A stretch of 36,734 bases of DNA, taken from the NCBI GenBank assembly GCA_938041505.1, contig CALITC010000015.1, positions 1-36,734 on the forward strand, in the 5' to 3' direction. The translations under genes and the position numbers were made by a program. The notes below the pieces were generated by a model that was not told where the DNA came from, did not search any database, and was given only the letters and a program-made list of their open reading frames with translations. The stretch's first letter is position 1. Every line of letters starts with the position of its first letter. Positions 1-8,129 of this stretch are shown here, in pieces. This stretch comes from an uncultured Patescibacteria group bacterium (lineage in GTDB: Bacteria > Patescibacteriota > JACMRA01).

Positions 1-138
1 TTCATATGTAAAATATTTATATAGTTGTGATAATAATTATAGCAAATAAAGTATTATTTATCAAGTAATGCTTGTACTGTTTTTTGCCTTGTGTATAACA
101 TGAAATATCGTAAGGGGATTGTGGTTTGTTGTCGAGGG

Positions 139-1857
139 TTAAACGTAAATTTGGCTTTCTTGATAAAATTCGAGTACTTTATCCAAATTCCGCACAATAT
201 ACTCAAGCGGAATCATATTTTGCTTAACGGTACCGCTCGACAACTCTTGATAGTCAGCACCCAAAAAAATCTGAACATCTTCCATTCCATTCTGCAACAA
301 ATCTTCATAATATACCTTCATCAAAGATCCAGGCAATACCTGCGAAATATACTTCTCCTCCCATTCATTCATCTTCTCCATGTATGTTTTGAAATGCACC
401 AAATTGATCTCCACCGTATCAAAAACTCGCGATTCATTCCGCTGCGTTTGCCAATAGTTATTATTCGAAGCCAGTACAAACGAAATATATGTTGCTACTA
501 CATCTCGCCGTTTAAGATACAATACCTTGGTATTTCCGTTATCTAGGAGCCAAGGCCATAGACTATACTTCTCGTAATCATCCAGTTGAAAAAGATGTAA
601 TTTGAAACCAGACCTTGGCTGCTGCATAAGCCGGCTAACAAAACCAATAGGATCAGATTCTCGGAGCTTAAGATCACTACCAACAGATGCAATATCAGTT
701 CCAATCGCGCCATAACGAGGCTTATTTATTGCTAACAGCTCCCCATAACAGGTAAGTTTTGAGTGAGAATTAAGCAGGCTTTGTAACCAAGTTGACCCAG
801 TACGCGGCTGCGAGACCACCAAAAAATTTGGAGCAGTCGACACCTCTCTATTTTTCACAATCCCAGCTCCAAGCTCCTGCCGAAGTAGTCGTACCCATTT
901 TATTTGATGTCGCAATACTATACTTTGCAGGTAAAATAGTTCACTAATCTTAATCGCCTCCTCCACCCTCCCTAAAAGCAGTAGAGATTTGGCCTGCAAA
1001 AAGTACACATACGCTCGATACCGCTCACGATCATACGGCAAGCCTGTCTTTGCAAAATCTGGCTCATCATATCCTTCAAGCACTTCTAGAACCTCTTCGT
1101 ACTTATCGTTCACAAAGAAGTAGTCTGCAAGCACCAATGGATTAACCTGAACATCACTCTGATAAGCCTCTACCAGCTGGCTCATGGTTTCTTTGTTTTG
1201 ATCCACCATCGCCACCGCACTGAGTTGGTTAAGAACATAATACCTAACCTCAGTGTTTAGGTTGATTTTCAAGATATGATGACCTATTTCACTCGCTTTA
1301 TTCAATTGCCGCACGGTAATCCAGTCGTTCAAAATACAAACCTGAGAGTAGATATGCAAAGAATCAAGATCGTAAGACTTTAATTGCTCGCTTCGCAAAT
1401 TAACCCCAATGTTGTTATACACCTCAAGTTCAGAATACTCTACAATGGAATTGTCTTTAGGTTGCAGAAGCTGGTAGCCATCAAAAAGTAAGTGCTCAGT
1501 ATCCACAATCCACACTCGCTTAGACCAAATCCGCGGCTCGGAATTGAATCCATATCTGTTGACGTAATTTACCGCCAAAACAGGCACCTTAGAGTTTAAA
1601 AATTCTGGTATAGCACCAATCAAATCCTGACTTAATTGATCTCCAAGTCTAACCACCATCACACTATCGTAAGCTTTTGATTTTTGCTTTATACAGCTCT
1701 CAATATCAGCTACAGCCATATAATCCACCCCCAAAACAAGCTCCTCAACTGGAGAAAGTGTCTGTAATTGCTGAAGAGTTGCGGACCGATAAGCTGGAGC
1801 CTCAATATCAACTATCAAAAAAGTGATTAATGATTTCATTCCAGCACACCATATCAT
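139..1857 (-). CDS. Sulfotransferase-domain protein with long N-terminal region
   Basis: The C-terminal third (about residues 343-570) looks like a PAPS-dependent sulfotransferase. It has the 5'-phosphosulfate loop QPRTGSTW near residue 350, followed by a conserved CYGEL, and a 3'-phosphate-binding type segment YLKRRDVVATYIS. The family transfers sulfate to carbohydrates or other acceptors, so a surface glycan is a reasonable but unproven substrate. Residues 1-140 resemble a degenerate GT-A/GT2 fold (hydrophobic strand ITFLIVDIE, no clear DXD), and about 170-330 is helical and TPR-like. No signal peptide or membrane segment is seen. An alternative ATG at 1839 (MKSLITFLIV) would drop six residues and is equally credible; neither start has a clear Shine-Dalgarno. 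A promoter lies at 1883-1911. The stop is TAA. The sulfotransferase call is firm; the N-terminal assignment is tentative. Confidence 0.8.
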   Translation of the reverse strand: MIWCAGMKSLITFLIVDIEAPAYRSATLQQLQTLSPVEELVLGVDYMAVADIESCIKQKSKAYDSVMVVRLGDQLSQDLIGAIPEFLNSKVPVLAVNYVNRYGFNSEPRIWSKRVWIVDTEHLLFDGYQLLQPKDNSIVEYSELEVYNNIGVNLRSEQLKSYDLDSLHIYSQVCILNDWITVRQLNKASEIGHHILKINLNTEVRYYVLNQLSAVAMVDQNKETMSQLVEAYQSDVQVNPLVLADYFFVNDKYEEVLEVLEGYDEPDFAKTGLPYDRERYRAYVYFLQAKSLLLLGRVEEAIKISELFYLQSIVLRHQIKWVRLLRQELGAGIVKNREVSTAPNFLVVSQPRTGSTWLQSLLNSHSKLTCYGELLAINKPRYGAIGTDIASVGSDLKLRESDPIGFVSRLMQQPRSGFKLHLFQLDDYEKYSLWPWLLDNGNTKVLYLKRRDVVATYISFVLASNNNYWQTQRNESRVFDTVEINLVHFKTYMEKMNEWEEKYISQVLPGSLMKVYYEDLLQNGMEDVQIFLGADYQELSSGTVKQNMIPLEYIVRNLDKVLEFYQESQIYV

Positions 1858-1882
1858 TAATCGTGTATAACCGCAACCATCA

Positions 1883-1911
1883 TGTATAAATTACAAAAAA
1901 TTGGTTGACAA
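1883..1911 (-). promoter_or_regulatory. Promoter of the sulfotransferase gene
   Basis: Read on the minus strand: TTGTCA (1911-1906), a 17-nt spacer, then TATACA (1888-1883). This gives a leader of about 20 nt to the ATG at 1857. Its -35 box overlaps the -35 box of an opposing promoter. Confidence 0.5.
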
Positions 1912-1933
1912 TCATTCAAATAGATTTAACTAT
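1905..1933 (+). promoter_or_regulatory. Promoter facing the 31-residue ORF and gatA
   Basis: TTGACA at 1905-1910, then 16-17 nt, then TAACTA/AACTAT (1927-1933). The bases TTGACAA serve as the -35 here and, read on the other strand (TTGTCAA), as the -35 of the sulfotransferase promoter, so the two promoters are back to back and probably mutually exclusive. Confidence 0.4.
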
Positions 1934-1972
1934 TCTAACACAAACCAAAAGCAAATTTCAGAGCAAAACAGT

Positions 1973-2068
1973 ATGTTAAGTTCTCCTCGGTTTCAGTACA
2001 GTTCAGTTACACTTTTATTTGCACTTACACTAGCCACCTGGGTAGTAGGAGTGCATCTTCATACATAA
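1973..2068 (+). CDS. Possible 31-residue single-span membrane peptide
   Basis: ATG to TAA gives a 31-residue peptide with a short polar start (MLSSPRFQYSS), a hydrophobic helix (VTLLFALTLATWVVGV) and the tail HLHT. It is preceded by a TTGACA promoter about 40 nt upstream, and no other gene occupies this stretch. No Shine-Dalgarno is evident. The composition fits a one-span membrane microprotein, but an ORF of this length can occur by chance. I do not recognise a family. Confidence 0.35.
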   Translation: MLSSPRFQYSSVTLLFALTLATWVVGVHLHT

Positions 2069-2158
2069 AAAAACTTATTGAATTTTTAAACACAACAACA
2101 AATTTTTTTTATTCCTAGATATAATTATAATTCTGGGAATTTTGTCCTTATGACATAG

Positions 2159-2188
2159 TTGACAAAGTATGAATTTAGAGACAATTAT
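2159..2188 (+). promoter_or_regulatory. Probable gatA promoter
   Basis: TTGACA at 2159-2164, with only a weak -10 (AATTAT, 2183-2188, spacer 18). The distance from this -35 to the ATG at 2199 is 40 nt, the same as for gatC (4209 to 4249). A start at 2169 would fall inside the promoter, so this site favours the downstream ATG. Confidence 0.35.
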
Positions 2189-2198
2189 TATCATCAAT

Positions 2199-3626
2199 AT
2201 GAGCATAGAAATCTCAAACCAACCGGACATCAAAGAAATTCAAAATCTCTACAAAACTCATACTGTGAAGGAAATTATCGAGTTTTTTTTGAATAAAATA
2301 GACAAAGACGATACAAAAATCCAAGGAGCCGTCAGATTAAATACTGAACTCGCCTTACAGATTGCCGAAGAGCTCGATAAAAAATTATCTAATTCAACTA
2401 TCGACCAACTTATACAGAAGCAACCATTGTTCGGAGTACCTTTTGCGCTCAAAGACAACATCTTAGTTGAAGGTCAACCACTCACCGCCCAGTCGAAAAT
2501 TCTAGATGGTTACACCGCAAGTTACAGCTCAGATGTGTACAAACTTCTCGAGGAAGCCGGTGCGGTTCTGGTTGCTCAAACCAATATGGATGAGTTCGCT
2601 TTTGGCTCTTCTACAGAATTCTCAGGCTTTGGCCAAATCACCAAAAACCCGCACGATTTGGAACGAGTGCCAGGAGGAACTTCCGGAGGTTCAGCAGCAA
2701 TGATTGCCGCCGGGATGTTACCATTTGCTATCGGCACTGACACGGGAGGCTCCATTCGCCAACCAGCCAGCTTCACGGGAACTATTGGTATAAGGCCTAC
2801 TTATGGAACAATCTCTAGATATGGCATAGTCGCCTCCACTTCTTCATTCGATCAAGCCGGACCAATTGCCAACTCTCTTGCTGACAACCAACTAGTATTA
2901 AACATACTGCAACAAACTAGTGACAAAGATCAAACATCAATTAACAAACCAATAGCGGAAGATAAAAAAAAGATTAAAATCGGCATTCCTCAAGAGTTTT
3001 TTGGAGACGGTTTGGACCCACAAGTAAAAGAAATTTTTGACACTGTGATCGCAAATAACAAAGAGAATTTTGAATTCGTTGAAGTTAATTTATCAATGTC
3101 AAAATACTCTCTTGCAGTGTATTATATTTTGCAGACTGTAGAAGCCGCCGCTAATCTAGAGAGATTTGACACAGTGCGTTATGGCAACACATCGGATCAT
3201 CCAAATCAAGAGTTATTCTTTGACGGAAGGTCTCTATTCGGAGAGGAAGCGAAACGTCGAATCATGCTTGGAACCTATACCTCAAGTGCTGGTTATTACG
3301 ACGCATACTACAACAAGGCTTGCCAAGTAAGGGAAAAGATCCGCTTAGACCTCCAAGAAGTTCTGGAGCAAGTAGACGCCTTAATAATGCCAGCTTCTCC
3401 CTTCCCAGCATTCAAGATCGGCGAAAATGCGAGCAACCCCATGAGTATGTACCTAGCAGACATCATGACAGTAACACACCCAATTACCAGAGTCCCAGCC
3501 TTAGTGATACCTGGAGGCACTGTTATAGAGCGTGAAAAAAAACTACCTGTTGGAATTCAACTAGTCGGTGCAGAAGGAGAAGAAAATACTTTATACAGGA
3601 TTGCTAACACGATATCTAATAGATAA
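2199..3626 (+). CDS. gatA: Aspartyl/glutamyl-tRNA amidotransferase subunit A
   Basis: GatA is the amidase subunit of GatCAB. It releases ammonia from glutamine to convert Glu-tRNA(Gln) and Asp-tRNA(Asn) to the amide forms in the cytoplasm. The amidase signature is clear: FALKDN with the catalytic Lys (K85), PGGTSGGSAA, and GTDTGGSIRQPA with the nucleophilic Ser (S185). The cis-Ser 24 residues before the nucleophile, normally the first Ser of GGSSGGS, is Thr here (T161). Length from ATG 2199 (MSIEISNQ) is 475 residues, normal for the family. An upstream in-frame ATG at 2169 would add ten hydrophobic residues and would sit inside the probable promoter, so I prefer 2199. gatC lies 0.6 kb downstream across an unknown gene; gatB is not in the window. 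The stop is TAA. Confidence 0.93.
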   Translation: MSIEISNQPDIKEIQNLYKTHTVKEIIEFFLNKIDKDDTKIQGAVRLNTELALQIAEELDKKLSNSTIDQLIQKQPLFGVPFALKDNILVEGQPLTAQSKILDGYTASYSSDVYKLLEEAGAVLVAQTNMDEFAFGSSTEFSGFGQITKNPHDLERVPGGTSGGSAAMIAAGMLPFAIGTDTGGSIRQPASFTGTIGIRPTYGTISRYGIVASTSSFDQAGPIANSLADNQLVLNILQQTSDKDQTSINKPIAEDKKKIKIGIPQEFFGDGLDPQVKEIFDTVIANNKENFEFVEVNLSMSKYSLAVYYILQTVEAAANLERFDTVRYGNTSDHPNQELFFDGRSLFGEEAKRRIMLGTYTSSAGYYDAYYNKACQVREKIRLDLQEVLEQVDALIMPASPFPAFKIGENASNPMSMYLADIMTVTHPITRVPALVIPGGTVIEREKKLPVGIQLVGAEGEENTLYRIANTISNR

Positions 3627-3628
3627 TG

Positions 3629-3657
3629 TTGACAAAGTGTATATAATGTAATAACAT
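3629..3657 (+). promoter_or_regulatory. Promoter of the unknown gene at 3686
   Basis: TTGACA (3629-3634), a 17-nt spacer, and TAACAT (3652-3657), 28 nt before the ATG. A TATAAT at 3642-3647 is too close to this -35 and lacks its own. The site indicates that the gene is transcribed separately from gatA. Confidence 0.5.
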
Positions 3658-3685
3658 CACTCATATTGATATAGAGGTATAAAAC

Positions 3686-4144
3686 ATGGATCCAATAATT
3701 ACCACAGGATTGGGGAAGAGAGAACTCAAACCACTAGTATATGCTTTTGGTTACAATATAATTCTTCAAAGTCTTCCACCGTGGAATCTTCTTAAAAAAC
3801 ACTGTACGGATAAAAGCGCACTCACGGAATTACGAAAGAATGCAGGCAGTTTTTTTGAAGAACAAACAGAGCTCTATGAAACCAAAACTCTACAAGGAGT
3901 AAAAGATTCATTACTCGTTATAGCCGAATATTTAAGCTCCGAACAAGGTCTATATGGATTTTACAAAAATATAGACAACCAGGATAACGAGCTTAGCGAT
4001 GGAATCCTTGAAGAAAATGAAAAATTCAAAGAGTCAATTAAACAATTCTCTTTGGATAAAGGAATTTATGAAGACTGTAATTATGTAATTGAAGTTTTAA
4101 ATAAATATTTCTTTGAATTAAACATATACCGTAACAATTACTAA
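3686..4144 (+). CDS. Hypothetical protein, 152 residues, between gatA and gatC
   Basis: I do not recognise a family. The product is soluble and charged, with no signal peptide or convincing membrane span. It is predicted mostly alpha-helical, with a Glu/Lys-rich middle (EENEKFKESIKQF) and a C-terminal aromatic/Asn-rich end (YFFELNIYRNNY). It has its own promoter at 3629-3657 and a hairpin terminator at 4176-4201, so it seems an independent unit inserted between two GatCAB subunit genes. The ATG at 3686 is the natural start and the stop is TAA. Nothing in the sequence ties it to tRNA amidation other than its position. Confidence 0.7.
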   Translation: MDPIITTGLGKRELKPLVYAFGYNIILQSLPPWNLLKKHCTDKSALTELRKNAGSFFEEQTELYETKTLQGVKDSLLVIAEYLSSEQGLYGFYKNIDNQDNELSDGILEENEKFKESIKQFSLDKGIYEDCNYVIEVLNKYFFELNIYRNNY

Positions 4145-4175
4145 ATTAATGTCACATCCATGACACCTATTAATA

Positions 4176-4201
4176 AGCTGTGTTTTCGCACTGCTTTTTT
4201 T
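4176..4201 (+). terminator. Rho-independent terminator after the 3686 gene
   Basis: A hairpin AGCTGTG / CACTGCT (one T-T mismatch, 6-nt loop) is followed by seven T. It lies just before the gatC promoter. Confidence 0.6.
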
Positions 4202-4208
4202 ATATATT

Positions 4209-4237
4209 TTGACATTTTTCGACCTTGAGAGTAATAT
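4209..4237 (+). promoter_or_regulatory. gatC promoter with very short leader
   Basis: TTGACA (4209-4214), a 17-nt spacer, and TAATAT (4232-4237). The ATG follows the -10 by 11 nt, so the expected transcript start lies about 5 nt before the start codon, leaving no room for a Shine-Dalgarno. Confidence 0.65.
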
Positions 4238-4248
4238 AAACTCAATAT

Positions 4249-4572
4249 ATGACCAAGAAATTAGACAAAGATACCGTTCGTAAAATCGCCCATCTTGCCA
4301 GGTTAAGCCAAAACCCTTCAGATGAATTTTTAGAAAAATACAGCACCGAATTGGGAGCTATTCTAGAATACGTGGATAAGCTCCAAGAAGTCGATACTAC
4401 TGGTATCAAACCAACCGATGGCATCCGAACTATCCAGGTCAACCAATTGCGCGAAGACACACCTCCTTCTGATCAAGAAGAGTATAACCGTATTAGAGAG
4501 AATATTATTGCCAACTTCCCTACAAAACAAGGAGTACTCTTAGAATTACCAGGAATTTTTGAGAATTCATAA
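4249..4572 (+). CDS. gatC: Aspartyl/glutamyl-tRNA amidotransferase subunit C
   Basis: GatC is the small subunit that wraps around and stabilises GatA-GatB in the GatCAB amidotransferase. The 107-residue length and pattern fit the family: a first helix with VRKIAHLARL, then the helix YSTELGAILEYVDKLQEVDT, then the loop LREDTPP. The C-terminal segment (LLELPGIFENS) corresponds to the usual 'ffvVPkile' end. It has its own strong promoter with an almost leaderless arrangement, and the membrane glycosyltransferase gene follows after 38 nt, probably on the same transcript because no separate promoter is convincing there. The stop is TAA. Confidence 0.92.
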   Translation: MTKKLDKDTVRKIAHLARLSQNPSDEFLEKYSTELGAILEYVDKLQEVDTTGIKPTDGIRTIQVNQLREDTPPSDQEEYNRIRENIIANFPTKQGVLLELPGIFENS

Positions 4573-4610
4573 AATCAGCCGCTGCGTAGATCAAAATTAA
4601 TATACAATAT

Positions 4611-6353
4611 ATGCAATCGATAACTGAAGATCGCAAAAACCCACGTTATAGATTCCTAGAAGGAAGCATTGGATACGCATCTATAAGTATATTAATATTC
4701 GTCTTTGTCATTACTATCATCAACCCAAGCGCTACATCAGTATTGTTAATTATCTGCAGTTTATTATGGCTACTTAAATACACATTGAATGTAATGTACA
4801 CGATCTATAGCTATCAACGTCTGAGAAGGTGGGAAAAACTTGACTGGGTTGAATTCATCAACGATGTCCAGCATCAACCCAAAAAAGCATTCCAGACACT
4901 TGATAAGTTCCAACATCAACACAAATCCAAATTAAACTGGGTATCAGAGATTGAAGGGTATAAACAAGGACTAATAGAAGCTCAAGACACTAAATACTCA
5001 AAACCATTAGATATATACCAATTCGCAACCTTTTCCATCTACAACGAACCGCCTGAAGTCCTGGCAAAATCGCTGGAGTACATCTTTAACTCGGGCTACC
5101 CTCTTGATAAAATATGTGTTTTTGTTTCCCAAGAGCAACGAGCAGGAGAAGTAATCAACAACACAACCAAAGATTATGTTGAGAAACTCGATTGGACAAC
5201 AACTCATGATTTCTTAGAAGAAGACCTGGAGATTGTCTATGCTAAACATAAATCCTTACAATATTCTAATTCAGAAGCCAAGAAAACCAAACTAAGCAAA
5301 ACCAAACTCAATATATTTTTTACACAACACCCTGACGGACTCGTCGGAGAAATCAAAGGGAAAGCGAGTAATGAGGACTGGGGTACTAGACAAGCAAGCC
5401 TCTGGAGCAAAGCACGTGACATAGACCCTGAGATGACCATGGCAACAAGCCTCGATGCAGATTCACACATTGGTAAATACTTCTTCCACAATCTCGTCTT
5501 CCGATACATTACCACCAAAGATAAGTTGCGATCCGGATACCAACCTGTGCATGTTTATTCCAACAATTTCTTCCAGGTTCATGTCATTCCAAGACTTATC
5601 GCAACCCAAACTGGAATATCGAATCTAACCAACCTCACTCTAGAAGGTGAAAATCCTTTCTTTGCCATCTACGCCTTACCCCTTACTACGCTTCAAGAAG
5701 TAGATTTTTGGATTCGCGATGTTATCGCCGAAGATGCTATGCTTTTCAACAAATGCTTGATACATTTTGATGCTAATTTTACAGTCTACTCTTTCTACGG
5801 AATATTCGAAGGAGACGCCCTCGAAGGAGAGACATTTATTCAATCGCTCGTCGGACAATACAAACAGTTACAGCGTTGGGCCTGGGGTGGAGTCGAAGAT
5901 TTTCCCTACATATACAAAAATTTCTTCTGGACCGAGAGAGGTCAAAAAATAGACCTTCGCAAACGCCTTCGCTGGGTCTACCTCAAATTCTCCAACCACC
6001 TCTTTTGGTCGTCAGCACCACTATTATTCTCAGTTGGTATGATTCTGCCATCACTGCTGGGTGGTCGAGCGTTTAGACAGAATCCAGCCTCACAAAACCT
6101 TAGCTTGTTTTCGACTTATTTCTCTTGGGCTTCATTTATTTTTATCTTCACATTCGCGTATATAACACTCTTCTATTTTGCCCGCAAAGCAACCAAAGGC
6201 AAGCGATTAACATTCTGGCAATCACTCGCCGCCATTTCTCAATTTTTAATCTCGCCAATTATTTTTGGATTAATTGGGATACCGGCGCTTGATGCACAAA
6301 TCAAAGGAATACGCAGTAAATATCTAGGTTATTGGGTAACACCAAAAAAATAA
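4611..6353 (+). CDS. Membrane-bound family 2 glycosyltransferase
   Basis: The 580-residue protein has two N-terminal membrane spans (about 20-65), a cytoplasmic GT-A domain and further spans near the C-terminus (about 460-570). The catalytic pattern of processive-type GT2 enzymes is present: ATFSIYNEPPEV for nucleotide-sugar binding, SLDADS (D282/D284), AEDAM (E374-D375) and QLQRW (Q421-W423). Such enzymes move sugars from nucleotide donors onto a growing or lipid-linked polysaccharide at the inner membrane face; sugar and acceptor cannot be told from sequence. The segment between the second span and the catalytic core (about 75-135) is long and charged. It follows gatC closely and precedes pilB, which has its own promoter. 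Start at ATG 4611; stop TAA. Confidence 0.85.
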   Translation: MQSITEDRKNPRYRFLEGSIGYASISILIFVFVITIINPSATSVLLIICSLLWLLKYTLNVMYTIYSYQRLRRWEKLDWVEFINDVQHQPKKAFQTLDKFQHQHKSKLNWVSEIEGYKQGLIEAQDTKYSKPLDIYQFATFSIYNEPPEVLAKSLEYIFNSGYPLDKICVFVSQEQRAGEVINNTTKDYVEKLDWTTTHDFLEEDLEIVYAKHKSLQYSNSEAKKTKLSKTKLNIFFTQHPDGLVGEIKGKASNEDWGTRQASLWSKARDIDPEMTMATSLDADSHIGKYFFHNLVFRYITTKDKLRSGYQPVHVYSNNFFQVHVIPRLIATQTGISNLTNLTLEGENPFFAIYALPLTTLQEVDFWIRDVIAEDAMLFNKCLIHFDANFTVYSFYGIFEGDALEGETFIQSLVGQYKQLQRWAWGGVEDFPYIYKNFFWTERGQKIDLRKRLRWVYLKFSNHLFWSSAPLLFSVGMILPSLLGGRAFRQNPASQNLSLFSTYFSWASFIFIFTFAYITLFYFARKATKGKRLTFWQSLAAISQFLISPIIFGLIGIPALDAQIKGIRSKYLGYWVTPKK

Positions 6354-6370
6354 TACTTTTGGATAATATT

Positions 6371-6399
6371 TTGACCTTTTACGGCTTGCAAGCTATAAT
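6371..6399 (+). promoter_or_regulatory. pilB promoter
   Basis: TTGACC (6371-6376), exactly 17 nt, and a perfect TATAAT (6394-6399). The expected transcript start is about 14 nt before the ATG at 6420. This is one of the best sigma-70-type matches in the window. Confidence 0.7.
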
Positions 6400-6419
6400 T
6401 ACTAGAATACAACCCACCT

Positions 6420-8129
6420 ATGGCCACTGAACTCAAACCAAAAAATAATTTTTTAGACGATCCTAAGAAAATCAACCTGAGCACAATTAACCAGGAAAGA
6501 CTTCAAAGAATGAATCGTGTAAGGGAAGACCTAGATCACCAATTCGAAGAAAAAACCACTCAGGAAGCAGCAAATAGTGCTCACATGCCTTATGTAAACC
6601 TTATAGGGTTTGCCATTAACACCACCGATCTCAAACACATGGATGCCAATGATGTTGAGGCATATTCGATGGGTGTATTTGGAGTGAGGCACGATATGTA
6701 TTTTGTTGCCACCAGAAGCCTAGATCTCAATTATACCAATCCCGTTCTTGATGAAATAAGAGACAAAGGTAATACTATCAAGCTCTTCCACTGCTCTCCT
6801 CAAAGTCTCAAAAAGTTATACAAGACCTACCTGAATGTCCTACAAGAAGAGAGCGCAAGTGACGACATAGATATCGAACAAAGCGACAACCAAGAAGGTG
6901 TAGACTACGACCTTAAGTATATTCAAGGGCTCATTGAAAACGCTTCAACCTCAGAGATAATTGAAATCATGCTAACAGCCGCACTCAAGAATAACGCCTC
7001 TGACATCCACCTTGAACCTGAAAAAGATATCTACAATTTGAGATTGCGTTTAGACGGTGTGCTTCATACTTTCGCTAAGCTACCAAAAGAAATGCAACAC
7101 ACAATTGAGAGTCGCCTCAAGATAGTTACCAAACTCAAAATCAACGTCAGTAACGTACCTCAAGATGGTAGATTCTCATTCTTTTTTGATGATAAAGAAA
7201 TTGATGTCCGTGTCTCAATGCTTCCAACTAATTACGGATACTCTATTGTAATGCGTTTACTCGGAACAGGAAATGTAAGCTTGGTATTAGAAGATCTTGG
7301 ATTCACTGGCCTAGCTAAAGAGAGAGTAGAAAAAGCTATCAGCAAACCTCAGGGTATGATCCTTAACACAGGACCAACTGGAAGCGGTAAAACTACAACC
7401 CTCTATGCGTTCTTGAACCAACTCAACAACAGCGAAACCAAGATAATTACTTTAGAAGACCCTATCGAATACAGACTTCCAGGAATCTCACAAACCCAAA
7501 TCGAGAAGTCTGCTGGGTACACTTTCTCCTCTGGTTTACGCTCAATTTTAAGACAAGATCCGGACGTAGTCATGGTTGGAGAAATCCGCGACAACGAGAC
7601 TTCCGAAATCGCAGTTCAAGCGGCTTTGACTGGTCACTTATTGCTCTCCACCCTCCACACCAATGACGCAGCTGGAGCCATCACAAGGCTTATGGAGCTT
7701 GGAATCCATGGTTATATGATATCTGACGCCCTTTCTGCAGTAATCGGACAACGCTTATTAAGAAGAATTTGCACCCACTGTAAGCAAGAGCACACCCTAA
7801 AACCGGAGAGACTAGCTGAGGTCGAAGAGGAATTAAACAAAATACCTGAAGGTGCTAAAGTGAACATTCCTAATGAACTAATATTTTATACCTCTCCAGG
7901 ATGTGAGAAATGTAACGGTGTTGGGTACAAAGGTAGAATCGGAGCTTACGAAGTGCTCAATGTCACAGAAGGATTGAAGCACTTGCTCTCTCAACCCCAC
8001 GTATCCGTACAGGACGTACGCAAAGTTGCAGCCGAAGAAGGTATGATCACCATGTTCCAAGACGGTATTCTTAAGGCTTTGAACGGTATCACAGATATCA
8101 AAGAAATCTACGAAAATATATCAATTTAA
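6420..8129 (+). CDS. pilB: Type IV pilus assembly / type II secretion ATPase (PilB/GspE)
   Basis: A hexameric cytoplasmic ATPase that drives pilin polymerisation from the inner membrane. Visible motifs, in order: Walker A GPTGSGKTT (from residue 318), Asp box TLEDPIEY, Walker B with DPDVVMVGEIRD (about 380-391), His box TGHLLLSTLHTNDA, and two CxxC pairs (CTHC about 450, CEKC about 495) of the zinc-binding C-terminal domain followed by GYKGRIGAYEVL. The first 180 residues are divergent and acidic where other PilB proteins carry the GspE N-terminal domain. The 569-residue length is normal. No pilC, pilT, pilM or pilin gene is adjacent, so PilB is orphaned here, although pili and PilB are common in Patescibacteria. 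Start ATG 6420 follows a strong promoter; stop TAA. Confidence 0.93.
   Translation: MATELKPKNNFLDDPKKINLSTINQERLQRMNRVREDLDHQFEEKTTQEAANSAHMPYVNLIGFAINTTDLKHMDANDVEAYSMGVFGVRHDMYFVATRSLDLNYTNPVLDEIRDKGNTIKLFHCSPQSLKKLYKTYLNVLQEESASDDIDIEQSDNQEGVDYDLKYIQGLIENASTSEIIEIMLTAALKNNASDIHLEPEKDIYNLRLRLDGVLHTFAKLPKEMQHTIESRLKIVTKLKINVSNVPQDGRFSFFFDDKEIDVRVSMLPTNYGYSIVMRLLGTGNVSLVLEDLGFTGLAKERVEKAISKPQGMILNTGPTGSGKTTTLYAFLNQLNNSETKIITLEDPIEYRLPGISQTQIEKSAGYTFSSGLRSILRQDPDVVMVGEIRDNETSEIAVQAALTGHLLLSTLHTNDAAGAITRLMELGIHGYMISDALSAVIGQRLLRRICTHCKQEHTLKPERLAEVEEELNKIPEGAKVNIPNELIFYTSPGCEKCNGVGYKGRIGAYEVLNVTEGLKHLLSQPHVSVQDVRKVAAEEGMITMFQDGILKALNGITDIKEIYENISI

Larger units (their letters stand above)
1858..2198. 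other. Intergenic region between the sulfotransferase gene and gatA
   Basis: This 341-base AT-rich gap holds two overlapping divergent promoters (1883-1933), the possible 31-residue ORF, an oligo-T tract near 2103-2110, and two adjacent TATAAT-like hexamers (2120-2131) without a good -35. A TTGACA at 2159 probably belongs to gatA. No RNA gene is recognised. Confidence 0.5.

Noticed and set aside
91-546. 151-codon plus-strand ORF at the window start
   Set aside because: It lies antisense to the sulfotransferase domain and has His/Ile-rich shadow composition.
2169-2198. Upstream gatA start at 2169
   Set aside because: It adds ten atypical residues and lies between the -35 and -10 of the likely promoter; family alignments begin near the ATG at 2199.
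3642-3647. TATAAT just after the TTGACA at 3629 as a promoter pair
   Set aside because: The spacer would be 7 nt; the TAACAT at 3652 with 17 nt fits better.
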